From the NCBI RefSeq assembly GCF_004000885.1, contig NZ_BIMC01000011.1:124001-188000 (forward strand): a stretch of DNA of 64,000 bases, in the 5' to 3' direction. The stretch's first letter is position 1. Each line of letters starts with the position of its first letter. The notes beneath the pieces were generated by a model that was not told the origin of the DNA, did no database searches, and worked only from the letters and a program-made list of their open reading frames with translations. The position numbers and the translations under genes were made by a program. Positions 25,858 through 35,491 of this stretch are shown here, in pieces. The DNA comes from Paenibacillus glucanolyticus NBRC 15330. Lineage in GTDB: Bacteria; Bacillota; Bacilli; Paenibacillales; Paenibacillaceae.

Positions 25858-26871
25858 GTGAAGGGAATTGTGTGTAATCGGATTGGGGAATTTCAATACC
25901 GGGAGGACTTGCCTGAGCCACAATTACTCGACGGAGAAGCCATCATCCGCATCAAGCGAATCGGAATTTGCGGTACGGATCTACATGCCTTTCGCGGTAA
26001 TCAGCCTTTTTTCACGTACCCGCGAATTCTCGGTCATGAGTTATCCGGTGTGATTGAAAAGGTCGGAGTTAACGATGAGGGATTGAAGGTCGGGGACACC
26101 GTCTGTGTCATTCCTTATATACACTGCGGAGAATGCTGGTCTTGCCTGAGAGGCAAAACCAACTGTTGTCGATCCATGAAAGTGATTGGCGTGCATCTCG
26201 ACGGCGGCATGCGCGAGCGCATCTCCGTTCCGATTTCCCATTTGATGCGGACCGAAGGGCTGTCTTTGGATCAGGCGGCCTTGATAGAGCCGTTAGCCAT
26301 TGGAACTCATGGCGTTAAGCGGGCGAATGTAACCAGCAAGGATACGGTTTTGGTGATCGGAGCCGGTCCTATTGGACTTGGAATCATGGTTTGTGCCAAA
26401 GCGATGGGAGCAACCCTTATCGCCATGGATACAAACGCCGATCGACTGGCCTTTTGCAAAGACTGGGCGAAGGTAGATCATACGATTCAGATTGGAGAGG
26501 AACTATCCGATCTTTCGGCGCTAACAGGAGGAGAATTTCCCTCCATCGTTTTGGACGCAACAGGAAACCAGGAATCCATGACCAACGCTTTTCATATGGT
26601 TGCCCACGGGGGGACCTTGGTGTATGTCGGCTTGATTCAAGGAGATATCTCATTTCGGGATTCTGAATTTCATAAACGGGAATTGACGCTGATGGGCAGC
26701 CGTAACGCCACCAAGGATGATTTCAATGAAGTGATGAAGCGGATCTCGGACAGCGGCCTGGATGTAGAAACGTACATAACTCATCGGTGCAGATTTGAAG
26801 AATTGATCCGTGAATTTCAGGGCTGGATGCATCCTTCCGCCAAGGTGATCAAAGCGATGGTGGAGCTTTGA
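25858..26871 (+). CDS. Zinc-binding medium-chain alcohol dehydrogenase
   Basis: A 337-residue MDR enzyme. Catalytic zinc ligands are seen in GICGTDLHAFRG and GHELSGVIE; a structural zinc loop is CGECWSCLRGKTNCC; the Rossmann motif is VLVIGAGPIGLGIM. The start is GTG at 25858, 9 nt after AGGAGG, so the open frame overlapping the previous gene is not used. In the cluster context it may oxidise a hydroxyl of a deoxy-sugar acid (for example a 2-keto-3-deoxy-L-fuconate type step), but the substrate is inference. Confidence 0.85.
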   Translation: MKGIVCNRIGEFQYREDLPEPQLLDGEAIIRIKRIGICGTDLHAFRGNQPFFTYPRILGHELSGVIEKVGVNDEGLKVGDTVCVIPYIHCGECWSCLRGKTNCCRSMKVIGVHLDGGMRERISVPISHLMRTEGLSLDQAALIEPLAIGTHGVKRANVTSKDTVLVIGAGPIGLGIMVCAKAMGATLIAMDTNADRLAFCKDWAKVDHTIQIGEELSDLSALTGGEFPSIVLDATGNQESMTNAFHMVAHGGTLVYVGLIQGDISFRDSEFHKRELTLMGSRNATKDDFNEVMKRISDSGLDVETYITHRCRFEELIREFQGWMHPSAKVIKAMVEL

Positions 26872-27073
26872 ACAATCCTTACTCAACGTATTAGCCTGGT
26901 TTAGAAGAAGTATATGAGCTTAATTCATTCCACACCGGTTATCTTCCATTTACGGATGAGAAAATGTTATATTTTTCGATCATTTTACAGGTCATGACGA
27001 TGGTTATGCAGAATGAGTTAAAGAAGGAGTCATGTTCATTCCCTCGGTAGGAGAAAAAAAGGAGGTGAAGCAG

Positions 27074-27505
27074 ATGGATGTGAACAAGGACCCAAAGGAA
27101 TCTGCTTCTGCAGCTGATGAAGATCAGCATCAAGAAAAAGAACGGCGTCCTGTGTCGACCAGCAGCGGGCTTCTGGAATCGGCGGTCGATAAGTTTGCAA
27201 GAGAAGGCGGCTTTGACGATTTGCCGTTGAAGGGAAAGCCAATCAAGATCGAAGACGGGGATGTATTAACCGGTATCATGAAAAACGCGAATTACCAGCC
27301 GGCATGGATTGAGCTGAGAAAAGAAATCGCGGCCGACATTAAGCGGCTCTTGGGTCGTCCAGAGCTAAATGCAATCCCGGAGGCTGAGCTGGAGGCCATC
27401 AACCAAAAAATTATGAAGTACAACCGGATGGTTCCGAGTCCGCAGCTGCAAAAAGGACTCCTGTCCGGAATGAATTTGCAGGCAGCCTACGACAAATGGG
27501 AGTAA
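27074..27505 (+). CDS. DUF1992 (DnaJ-homologue subfamily C member 28-like) protein
   Basis: A 143-residue soluble protein. After an acidic, low-complexity first 35 residues, the DUF1992 motif follows: AVDKFAREGGFDDLPLKGKP, then MKNANYQPAWIELRKEIAA and YNRMVPSPQLQKG. The family is widespread and of unknown function; the name comes from a eukaryotic co-chaperone that shares the domain without the J part. ATG at 27074 follows a perfect AAAAAGGAGGTGA site, so the upstream in-frame ATG at 27032 is not used. Confidence 0.88.
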   Translation: MDVNKDPKESASAADEDQHQEKERRPVSTSSGLLESAVDKFAREGGFDDLPLKGKPIKIEDGDVLTGIMKNANYQPAWIELRKEIAADIKRLLGRPELNAIPEAELEAINQKIMKYNRMVPSPQLQKGLLSGMNLQAAYDKWE

Positions 27506-27515
27506 AACTGCAAAT

Positions 27516-27550
27516 AGAGACCTTGAAGCAATCAGCTTCAAGGTCTCTTC
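27516..27550. terminator. Terminator-like hairpin between converging genes
   Basis: AGAGACCTTGAAGC and GCTTCAAGGTCTCT form a perfect 14-bp stem around AATCA. It lies between the DUF1992 gene (plus) and the binding-protein gene (minus) and may serve both; T runs are weak. Confidence 0.7.
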
Positions 27551-27603
27551 TGAATATAGGCAATAGGGTTCATTCACCCCGGTTCAATTCCGCCACCTGC
27601 CGC

Positions 27604-29124
27604 TTACTCTCTTTGGCTTCGCCAAGCGTCCAGCTGCTTCTGCACCTCTTGTCGTACTTCGTCCATGCCTGCTTGCTTCAGCTCCTCGTTAAACTTGGGG
27701 AGGATGGTATCGACATCGACGGAGCCTGTCATGAGGCTTGGATAATATTTTTGCCAGACCATCTCGATGTTAGTGGTTTGGGCGGTCAGGCTGGATAGAT
27801 CTGGCGTGAATCCAAGAACAGTGGAGTTAACGACACCGGCGTTGTATTTACGGAATTGGTCCCATTTGTCGAGGGGTTCCGGGTTATCGCCGCCCATGGT
27901 TTTCAGGATAAACCAATTCCCCTGCGTGTACTGCACTCCTGAATAGCTGCTTGCCGGCGTATCCGGGACGGCGTCGTCATTGCTGTTCTTATCCGTAATC
28001 AGAACTACTTGGCCCTGTTCATCCAGCGTGTAGTGCACGCCTTCGATCCCGTAATTGAACAAGTTGCGTATTTCCGGGTCCGTATTCAGCAAATTCAGGA
28101 ATTTTATGCACTCCACGGGATGTTTGGTGTTGGCATTAATGGCCATGATGCCTCCACGGACGGCTTCCGTAGTCACGGTGTTAGGGGTTACGGGATGGGC
28201 TACAAGTTTGTAGCCGCGATCCTTGCTCCAAGTTGTCTCCGAGAGCGGTCCGCCGCCCGAGGACTTCCAGAACACCTTGGCCCCTCGCTTAAGCGCTCCA
28301 GGCTCTCGCAGCGCGGCATCCTTGTTAATGAAGCCCTCCTTGTAATAACGCCGCAACGTATCCAGCACCTGCCGCGCTTCCTTGGTTTCGAAGATATTCA
28401 CCACCTGGGCGGCAGGGTCCAGCGATTGCACCATCAAGGGCAATTTATGGTTCAGAATATATTCGTATCCATGGAGCGCGAAGAAATTCTGTGAATCCCG
28501 GTCCAATTCCATAGGCATGTATGCCGGCTCTTCCTGGCGAATCATTCGTAGCAAGGGTTCAAGGGATTCCAGCGTATTGTATTGGGTAATGTCGATATTG
28601 TGCTTGTTCACGATGGAAGCGGGGTACATCCAATGATCACGTACGGCTAATTCCTTATTGGTGGGCACGCCGTAAATGCTGCCATCGTTCATACGCACCC
28701 CTTGCCAGAAGGTTGGGTCAATGGCATCGTACATGTCCTTACCAATGCCGGTAAGGTAATCATCAAGCTTCAGCCAGGCGCCGCGCATCGCAGTTGTTGC
28801 ATAATCGGGGGCAAAAGCGATATCAAACGGACTCCCGGCGGATATCAGCGTGTTCAGCCGATCCTCGTATTCCAGCCAGCTTACCTTGACATAGGTGATC
28901 GTTACGCCGATTTTGCGAGCCATGATTTCATTGATTTTGTCGTTTACGAGCTGGAGATCCTTGTCCGGCTCTCCGATCGTATAATAGATCAGGTTAACCG
29001 TGTCGCCATCGTAGGCCTCGTCGTTATGTCCGGGCTGCGGGAAACAGCCGGTTGTATACGATGTGAGCAGCATTATAAGAACAATATGCATGAACCATCT
29101 TCGGGGTCTGGCATGCTTCAACAT
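27604..29124 (-). CDS. Extracellular solute-binding lipoprotein (carbohydrate, family 1-like)
   Basis: A 506-residue binding protein of the large LplA/YtcQ type. ATG at 29124 follows GGAGGAGATCG; the open frame to 29295 overlaps the response regulator and is not used. The signal is a basic HARPRRW then a hydrophobic helix and Cys in SYTTGC, a weak lipobox (Thr at -3). YYTIGEPDKDLQ starts the mature fold. It is the second binding protein on this strand and follows the response regulator gene by 28 bp, so the two-component system and this receptor are probably made together; it could feed signals to the kinase. Confidence 0.85.
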   Translation of the reverse strand: MLKHARPRRWFMHIVLIMLLTSYTTGCFPQPGHNDEAYDGDTVNLIYYTIGEPDKDLQLVNDKINEIMARKIGVTITYVKVSWLEYEDRLNTLISAGSPFDIAFAPDYATTAMRGAWLKLDDYLTGIGKDMYDAIDPTFWQGVRMNDGSIYGVPTNKELAVRDHWMYPASIVNKHNIDITQYNTLESLEPLLRMIRQEEPAYMPMELDRDSQNFFALHGYEYILNHKLPLMVQSLDPAAQVVNIFETKEARQVLDTLRRYYKEGFINKDAALREPGALKRGAKVFWKSSGGGPLSETTWSKDRGYKLVAHPVTPNTVTTEAVRGGIMAINANTKHPVECIKFLNLLNTDPEIRNLFNYGIEGVHYTLDEQGQVVLITDKNSNDDAVPDTPASSYSGVQYTQGNWFILKTMGGDNPEPLDKWDQFRKYNAGVVNSTVLGFTPDLSSLTAQTTNIEMVWQKYYPSLMTGSVDVDTILPKFNEELKQAGMDEVRQEVQKQLDAWRSQRE

Positions 29125-29152
29125 CGATCTCCTCCTTTCTCGAAGCGTGTTG

Positions 29153-29914
29153 TTATCCTTTTCCCCGCAGTTCAGAAGGAGATTTACCGAAAAAGTTGTG
29201 AAATTGCGTATAGAAATAATTGAGATTGTTGTAGCCCACCGAAAGCGCGATGCAGGAAATTTTCTCATCGGTTCCTTGAATTCGTTCTTGAGCAAGAAGC
29301 ATTCGGTAAGCCATGAGATATTCTGAGAACTTCATAGCGGTTTCTTTGAGAAACAATTGTCCAAGGTAGGTGCTGTTCATCTGAAAACGCTCCGCCACGG
29401 ATTTTAAGGTGATGTTCTGAGCATACTCTGTCTTGATCATCAGCAGAATGCGGTTGACCAGCTTCGATAAGCTGTCATAACTTACACCTAATACCGGATC
29501 TTTGTTCAAACTCTCGCTATTGATATCACCAATCGAACCGTTCAGCTCCTCCACTATAATCTTCTCGATCACTTGCTGCAGCTTGGTGCGTTCCACAGGC
29601 TTGAGCAGATAGTCTTTGACACCGCAGCGAATGGCTTCCAGAGCATACTTGAATTCGCTATAACCGCTCATGATAATAAATTTAGTAGGGAGCTGAAATT
29701 CGTTGAGTCTGCGAATCGCCTCATATCCAAGCTCCTTGCCGATGCAGACATCAAATATGGCGATGTCCGGCATCAGGTCCACTGCTTTGGACATGGCTTC
29801 GTTGATGGATTCACAGGTTTCGATCCGGCCGAAGCCGTATTGCTTCCAATCCAGAATTCGCTTCATCCCCTCCAAAATCTGAGGTTCGTCATCCACAATC
29901 ATCAGTTTGTACAT
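29153..29914 (-). CDS. AraC-type response regulator (YesN-like)
   Basis: A 253-residue regulator: receiver domain with DDE at 8-10 and phospho-acceptor Asp55 in IAIFDVCIG, Lys in DYLLKPVE, and a C-terminal pair of AraC helix-turn-helices (ITLKSVAERFQMNSTYLGQL, ISCIALSVGYNNLNYFYTQF). ATG at 29914 lies after AAGAGGTG; it overlaps the kinase gene by 26 nt. It probably controls the binding protein and permease genes on either side. Confidence 0.9.
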   Translation of the reverse strand: MYKLMIVDDEPQILEGMKRILDWKQYGFGRIETCESINEAMSKAVDLMPDIAIFDVCIGKELGYEAIRRLNEFQLPTKFIIMSGYSEFKYALEAIRCGVKDYLLKPVERTKLQQVIEKIIVEELNGSIGDINSESLNKDPVLGVSYDSLSKLVNRILLMIKTEYAQNITLKSVAERFQMNSTYLGQLFLKETAMKFSEYLMAYRMLLAQERIQGTDEKISCIALSVGYNNLNYFYTQFHNFFGKSPSELRGKG

Positions 29915-31652
29915 GTGCAATCACCTCTTTTGAAATCCGCACGGAAATTTTGACTCCGGCTTCCTTATTATTCTCAATCTCTATCGAAAAGCCGTTCCCA
30001 TAGAAGAAGTGAAGGCGTGTGTATACGTTGCGCAGCCCGATGCTGCCGGAAGACGGATCATCGTGGTTAGACAGCGTGCTTCGGACGTTTTCCAAGCGCT
30101 CTGGCGAAATCCCGCTCCCGTTGTCCACAAATTCCAGCACGTAACACGCTTCGGACTCAAAACCATTAACTACATACAGATTAAACTCGTGATGGGTATT
30201 GAAGCCGTGAATGAAAAAATTCTCAGCCAAAGGCTGCATCCAGAATTTCACGGTAGGGAGCAAGAGCAGCGGCGGCTCCACATTGATTTGGTAATAAAAA
30301 CGTCCCGGGTATTTAAACTCCATAATCTCCAAGTACTTCTGCAGCAATTCCAGCTCGCTTGCAATCGAAATGACAGTTTCCTTCTTCACCATCTCCCGAT
30401 AGAGCGTCCCTAACGTAGCAATGGCGTCCGCGGTGTCCCTGTCCTGGTTGACAAGGGCCGTGGAGCGGATAACCTCTAACGTATTGTATAAAAAATGAGG
30501 GTTGATCTGATGTTGAAGCGCTTTCATTTCAGTTTCCTGCTGTTTGATTTTCAGCAGATATTCATTGCGGATATGCTTATTCAGCTGCTGAATCATATCG
30601 TCCAATTCCCGGGCGATCATGCCGTATTCATTGCGACGATAGCGGGCAGGCCCGCTTGGCGTAAAATTGGCCATCTTCACACGTCCTATCGATTGAATGA
30701 TGCGGCGCAGGAAGAGGGCATCATCCCGCATATTGTATGCAATGAGAAGAAGCACGCTAATCATGGCTGCCAATACAATCAGAAAAACGGTGACCAGCAT
30801 GCCGGCATGCTGACGAATCAGCATGGATAAATCGATGAGGGTGATGAATTTGAAATTAAATTTGGTGGACGGGAAGGAGGCAAATAGGATATGCTTCATG
30901 AACCCTTTCGAAATAAAACCATGACTGCGTCCATCCGCCTCAGCCAGACGGGATAGCTCCTCCAGGTCCTGGTCCTGTCCATTGCCGATGAGGTAGGTAT
31001 CACCAGAAGCACTAACGGCAGCAGCATTGCCGAATCGAAAATTTCGTATGGATTTAAAAACCTGATCACTGCTGATCAGGAAGCGCATTTCCCCGAACTC
31101 CGGAGCGCCGAGCGCCGGATCCGACAGTTTCTTGCGATATACGAAGCCCTTCATAATGGTATCGCGAAAGGCCTCATCTGCATTCGGCAGCCCGAAGCTG
31201 AAGCTTGCCGTTCCGTTTTCGTTAAAACGTACGACATTGCCATACCGGGCGGTGTGCAGACTAATCTGCGTAATTTCGCCTTGCGCCCAGCTGTACAGGT
31301 AGGTCTTAACGTCCTCCGGAAAGGAAACCAGCGGCTGTGAGAATTGGCTGTTGACCAGCCTGTTGGTTAAGTAGCCTTCCGCACTGCTGCTTAAAAAGCT
31401 GCGAGCGTCGTTCATCAGACCGGGATTGGAGTATATCCGCTGCATGTAGGCTTCGATTCGGTCGGCATCATACTGCAGCTCGTTCTCAACGCGCGCGAAG
31501 GCATTGGCCGCCTCGATGCGGGCATTGCCAATCCATTGATTCAGCAGCATGGCACTGGTCAGCGTGCCGAGGGTGAGTCCGATGGCCACGACGAAGATAC
31601 AATAGGCAATAAACTTGTGACGATAAATTTTGATTTGTAAAAAAGAGCCCAT
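29889..31652 (-). CDS. Sensor histidine kinase (YesM-like)
   Basis: A 587-residue membrane kinase. A first helix lies at about 12-35 and a second at about 280-303; between them is a long extracytoplasmic sensor. HAMP follows, then the His_kinase domain with LQHQINPHFLYNTLEVIRS, the phospho-acceptor box of the LytS/YesM type, and an ATPase with DNGSGISPE and GSIGLRNVYTRL. ATG follows GAGGTGTCGT. Partners of this class respond to sugars or sugar-loaded binding proteins. Confidence 0.92.
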   Translation of the reverse strand: MGSFLQIKIYRHKFIAYCIFVVAIGLTLGTLTSAMLLNQWIGNARIEAANAFARVENELQYDADRIEAYMQRIYSNPGLMNDARSFLSSSAEGYLTNRLVNSQFSQPLVSFPEDVKTYLYSWAQGEITQISLHTARYGNVVRFNENGTASFSFGLPNADEAFRDTIMKGFVYRKKLSDPALGAPEFGEMRFLISSDQVFKSIRNFRFGNAAAVSASGDTYLIGNGQDQDLEELSRLAEADGRSHGFISKGFMKHILFASFPSTKFNFKFITLIDLSMLIRQHAGMLVTVFLIVLAAMISVLLLIAYNMRDDALFLRRIIQSIGRVKMANFTPSGPARYRRNEYGMIARELDDMIQQLNKHIRNEYLLKIKQQETEMKALQHQINPHFLYNTLEVIRSTALVNQDRDTADAIATLGTLYREMVKKETVISIASELELLQKYLEIMEFKYPGRFYYQINVEPPLLLLPTVKFWMQPLAENFFIHGFNTHHEFNLYVVNGFESEACYVLEFVDNGSGISPERLENVRSTLSNHDDPSSGSIGLRNVYTRLHFFYGNGFSIEIENNKEAGVKISVRISKEVIAHVQTDDCG

Positions 31653-31741
31653 ACGACACCTCGATTGCAGCAGATCGGCCGAAATAATCGTTGCTATATC
31701 TCAATGTAACACGATTAACACCAAGCTTCATAGGTGTAAGG

Positions 31742-31778
31742 AAAAAGCATCCCTTAACAGCGACTCATTAAGGGATGC
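31742..31778 (-). terminator. Terminator after the 498-residue binding-protein gene
   Basis: On the minus strand GCATCCCTTAA and TTAAGGGATGC form a perfect 11-bp stem followed by TTTTTCC. It separates the transporter genes from the kinase gene downstream. Confidence 0.85.
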
Positions 31779-31794
31779 GCATGAATTCTAAGCA

Positions 31795-33291
31795 TTACTT
31801 GAAGTATTGGTTGATTTGCTCCTGAGCAGCTTGCATAATCGTGTCCATGCCGGCCGACTTTAATTCCGCCGTGATTTTGGGCACCATTTTCTCCGGATCG
31901 GATGCACCTGTAATGAGTTCATATTTGTATTTATCCCATACGGCCTGGCAATTCGCCACTTCGGTTTGAAGATCGGTAATGTCAAGCGCGAAGCCCAGAA
32001 TCGTTGAAGAGGTCGCTGCATCGTTCAGCTTTTTGACCTGTTCCCATTGATCTTCAGGAGCGCCTTTTGTAACCGCTAAATTAAAGAACGTCCCTTGCGT
32101 ATAGGCAGCCAGCGGCCAAGTATCGGAGGTGCGCTCAATCACCTTCTCGCCATCAACGTTGTTGTAGTCCACGCCTAACTCGCCGAAGGCCAGCATATTG
32201 CGGAGCTTGGGATCCGTATTCACTAACTCGAGGTACTTCAGGGCTTCCTGTTTATATTTTGAATTCGCCGAAATTGCGTTTAGCGAGCCTTGGATCGTAC
32301 TGGTTGTATAAATAGGTCCGTAATGCTGAACCATATCGTACTTCTCCACGGCGTCATTGATTTGCCAGCTGACCTCTGCCCCAGGGAAGGCCTGGGCTGC
32401 AAAGAATGCTCTTCCTTTGTCGTTCTCTGTTTTTGTCGGCGCATCCGGGTTGATGATGCCGTCCTGGTACCACCCATGCAAGAGCTTCAGGTTTGCCATG
32501 ATGTCAGGCTGCTCAAGGACAGAGACAACCGTACGCGATGCATCGTCAGCCTTTACGCCGATGGGCGGGAAGCCTAAGGTCAAATCGTCATACTCGTTGA
32601 AGAAGCCGTTCAAGCCTTCGCCTTGCGTCATCGGGAGCGGATAGAAGCTTTTGCCTTCGCCAGCCTTCATGTCATGGAGAGGCTTATCCAGATCCTGCAA
32701 TGTTTTCATCTGATTGATATCGATATTGTACTTTTGTACATGCTTATCATCGAATACCCAGTACTGCGTCAGTGCCGAATCCTTGTAAGTCGGAACAGAA
32801 TAATACTTGCCGCCGATTTTTGTGCCTTCCCATACCTTCTCGGGAATCAATTTGTACAAGTCGGGCGTTTCACTCTGCACCAGATCCGTGATATCGGCAA
32901 ATGCGCCCATAGCTACTTGTTTGCTGTATTTACCACTGTTCGTGAACATGATGTCAAATGGCTCGCCGGTATTCACAATGGTGTTCATTTTGGTGTCCCA
33001 TTCCCCCCAGCTGGCAACCTTGATGTCAATCTTCACGCCAATCTTCTCGGCTGTGTATGCGTTCATGGCATCAATCGCTTTGCTGAAATTATTAGGCACT
33101 TGACCGCCAATGGTCCACCAAGTCAGCGTTGGGACATCCTTGCTTTCAGCTGCGGATTCTTTAGATGTGTCCGGTGTCGTCGAAGATCCATCAGACGTGG
33201 ATGCAGGCTTCGAGCCGCCACAGGCCGCCAAAGCAGCCAGCATAAGTGTCATCACGCACAGTGTAGATAAGAACCTTAAAGATTTCTTCAT
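31795..33291 (-). CDS. Extracellular solute-binding lipoprotein (carbohydrate ABC transporter)
   Basis: A 498-residue binding protein with a clear lipoprotein signal: MKKSLRF, hydrophobic core, lipobox LAAC with Cys24, then a Ser/Thr/Asp/Lys-rich linker to about 50. The mature part begins TLTWWTIGGQVPNNF and shares the overall layout, length and TWWTIG/YYTIGE start with the 506-residue protein at 27604, suggesting a paralogue. It follows the two permease genes and completes a CUT1-type importer; no ATPase is encoded, so a shared MsmX-like ATPase is likely. Confidence 0.9.
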   Translation of the reverse strand: MKKSLRFLSTLCVMTLMLAALAACGGSKPASTSDGSSTTPDTSKESAAESKDVPTLTWWTIGGQVPNNFSKAIDAMNAYTAEKIGVKIDIKVASWGEWDTKMNTIVNTGEPFDIMFTNSGKYSKQVAMGAFADITDLVQSETPDLYKLIPEKVWEGTKIGGKYYSVPTYKDSALTQYWVFDDKHVQKYNIDINQMKTLQDLDKPLHDMKAGEGKSFYPLPMTQGEGLNGFFNEYDDLTLGFPPIGVKADDASRTVVSVLEQPDIMANLKLLHGWYQDGIINPDAPTKTENDKGRAFFAAQAFPGAEVSWQINDAVEKYDMVQHYGPIYTTSTIQGSLNAISANSKYKQEALKYLELVNTDPKLRNMLAFGELGVDYNNVDGEKVIERTSDTWPLAAYTQGTFFNLAVTKGAPEDQWEQVKKLNDAATSSTILGFALDITDLQTEVANCQAVWDKYKYELITGASDPEKMVPKITAELKSAGMDTIMQAAQEQINQYFK

Positions 33292-33381
33292 TCCATTTCC
33301 CCCTTTTTGAAGTTAACTCACCGTAAAAGTTGTATATGAGTGATCTATCATAAACCAAGTATGGCTTGGCTTATTTCGCTG

Positions 33382-34311
33382 TTATCCTTTGACTGCACCG
33401 ACCGTAAGTCCGGATATAAAGTACTTTTGGAAAAAAGGGTAGGCGAATGCGACAGGCAGAACGATGAGAATGGCTACAGCCATGCGGGCAGATTCCTTCG
33501 GCATCGTTGCGACAAGCAGCGCGTAGCTGACGCCCATGCTTGCGGCATTCTTGGCAAGTGCATCCACATTGCTCATTAAGCTGTTAAGCAGTGCTTGCAG
33601 AGAATAGAGGTTCTGGTTGTCGATATACAGCATCGATTGGAACCAGTCGTTCCAGTAACTAAAGCAGAGAAACAGTCCGATCGTTGCGATGACCGGCAGC
33701 GAGATCGGCATGATGATGGAGAAGAAGATTCGCAGCTGGCTCGCGCCATCAATTTCGGCAGATTCGATCAGCCCATCCGGAATCGTGCTTTTGAAGAAAG
33801 TTTTACATATGATGACGTTGAATGATGAAACAGCCAGCGGTAGAATAAGGGCCCAGATGCTATCCTTGAGACCTAATAGATTTGTATTAATGAAGTAACT
33901 GGATACCAAGCCGCCATTGAAGACCATGGGGATGAATACGACCCAAGTCAGAAAACCTCTCAGCTTGTAGGTTGGGCGAGAGAGAACATAACCCATCGAA
34001 GTGGTCAGCAGTACACCGAGTACGGTACCAGCTACGGTAACAAGTGCGGATACGCCGAGCGCGCGCAGAATCATCGTACCCTGCTTGACGATATAGACGT
34101 AGGCGTCAGCTGACAAAGCAACCGGCAGCAGATGATATCCCGTCTCGCGGATGGAGTCTTCACTGGAGAATGAAATCGATAGAACAACAACAACAGGGAT
34201 GACGCAGAGCAGCGCCAGGATTATAAAAATTAGATTAAACAGAAGGTTCACGGCTTTGTTTGTACGGTTAAACTTCTCCAGGCCCGTCTCATAAGCGGTT
34301 TTTGTTGTCAT
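33382..34311 (-). CDS. Carbohydrate ABC transporter permease (LplC/YtcP type)
   Basis: A 309-residue inner-membrane permease with six helices; the EAA loop is in LIESAEIDGASQLRIFFSII, which docks the ATPase. The C-terminus YPFFQKYFISGLTVGAVKG is the usual end of this permease class. It follows its partner by 11 bp. The length is normal. Confidence 0.93.
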   Translation of the reverse strand: MTTKTAYETGLEKFNRTNKAVNLLFNLIFIILALLCVIPVVVVLSISFSSEDSIRETGYHLLPVALSADAYVYIVKQGTMILRALGVSALVTVAGTVLGVLLTTSMGYVLSRPTYKLRGFLTWVVFIPMVFNGGLVSSYFINTNLLGLKDSIWALILPLAVSSFNVIICKTFFKSTIPDGLIESAEIDGASQLRIFFSIIMPISLPVIATIGLFLCFSYWNDWFQSMLYIDNQNLYSLQALLNSLMSNVDALAKNAASMGVSYALLVATMPKESARMAVAILIVLPVAFAYPFFQKYFISGLTVGAVKG

Positions 34312-34322
34312 CGTTTTGCCTC

Positions 34323-35279
34323 CTACATCATCGCGCTATCCGGATCAATTCTGCGAACAATCCAGTTAGCGATCAGAATGGTAGCACACCCCAGAACAGA
34401 CTGCACAAATGCGGCAGCAGAGGCCATCCCTACGGTGGCGGTTTTTAATTGTTTATACACCATCACGTCGATGGTGGTAGACACGTTGAAGAGAGAGTTG
34501 GAATCTCGCGTAACCTGATAGAACAAACCGAAATCGGTGTAAAAAATCCGTCCGACGGCCAAAATGAACATCATGACAATCACCAGCTTGAGCATGGGCA
34601 ATGTAATAAATCTTGTCTGCTGCCAGATGGAGGCGCCATCAATGACAGCTGCTTCGTAATAAGTGCTGTCAATGCTCGTGATGGTTGCCAGATAGATGAC
34701 CATGCCATAACCTAAGCCTTTCCAGATATTCAGGAGAATCAGAAAGTACGGCCAATAACTTGGCTCCATATACCAGTTAATCGGATCGCTGCCCATATTG
34801 ACGAGCACTTGATTGACAATCCCTTTATCAAAGCTCAGGAAGGCCCAGCCTACGGCAGATACGACAACCCAGGATAGGAAATAGGGCAGGAACATCATCG
34901 TCTGATAGACTTTGCTTGCCTTTCGACTGTGGAGCAGACCGATCATAATGGCGAATAGAACGGGCAGCACAATCCCAGTAATGATAAAAATCATATTGTA
35001 GCCAATGGTGTTACGGATAATGATCCAGGCGTCATTCGACTTGAACAGGAACTCAAAGTTTTTGATGCCTATCCATGGACTGTTGAACACATTACTCAAG
35101 AAGCCGCCGCTAATCCTGAAATTTTTGAAGGCGATAATGATCCCGAACATCGGCAAGAAACTAAACAGGATGTACCAGATCGTCGTTGGCAATGCCAACA
35201 GGGTCAGTTCCGTATCCTGTTTGTGCCAGCGCATTCGAAAGCGCTTTCGTTTATCTTTTGGTTCGGCTGTAGAGCTCAT
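34323..35279 (-). CDS. Carbohydrate ABC transporter permease (LplB type)
   Basis: A 318-residue permease with six helices; EAA loop in STYYEAAVIDGASIWQQTRF. The cytoplasmic N-terminus is basic (KRKRFRMRWHKQ). ATG at 35279 lies 8 nt after AAGGAG; the GTG at 35288 inside that spacing is less likely. It heads the minus-strand transporter operon. A catabolite-response-like palindrome lies within its first codons. Confidence 0.92.
   Translation of the reverse strand: MSSTAEPKDKRKRFRMRWHKQDTELTLLALPTTIWYILFSFLPMFGIIIAFKNFRISGGFLSNVFNSPWIGIKNFEFLFKSNDAWIIIRNTIGYNMIFIITGIVLPVLFAIMIGLLHSRKASKVYQTMMFLPYFLSWVVVSAVGWAFLSFDKGIVNQVLVNMGSDPINWYMEPSYWPYFLILLNIWKGLGYGMVIYLATITSIDSTYYEAAVIDGASIWQQTRFITLPMLKLVIVMMFILAVGRIFYTDFGLFYQVTRDSNSLFNVSTTIDVMVYKQLKTATVGMASAAAFVQSVLGCATILIANWIVRRIDPDSAMM
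35236..35249. promoter_or_regulatory. cre-like palindrome inside the first codons of the permease
   Basis: CGAAAGCGCTTTCG is a perfect 14-bp palindrome. It fits the CcpA cre consensus TGNAANCGNWNNCA except at the outer T and A. A cre just inside a coding region can block elongation; here that is a suggestion only. Confidence 0.4.
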
Positions 35280-35491
35280 GTCCGTCACTCCTTACGGGGA
35301 TATCTCGCTTGTAGTGGCCTTGTTGAATTCATTGTATAAGAGAAAGTTTCGATGCTTCCAGACAACAAACTTGATACTATAGTCAACAAACGTTAGATTT
35401 GAAAGAATTGAATTGTGAAACACAACCTAAAATTGCTATTTGTGGAATAAAAATAGCGGATAAGTTAGCAGGAACGGGAGGAGGAACGTGG

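Noticed and set aside
27604..29295. Start of the binding protein at 29295
   Set aside because: The extra 57 residues overlap the response regulator gene and precede the ribosome site and signal peptide at 29124.
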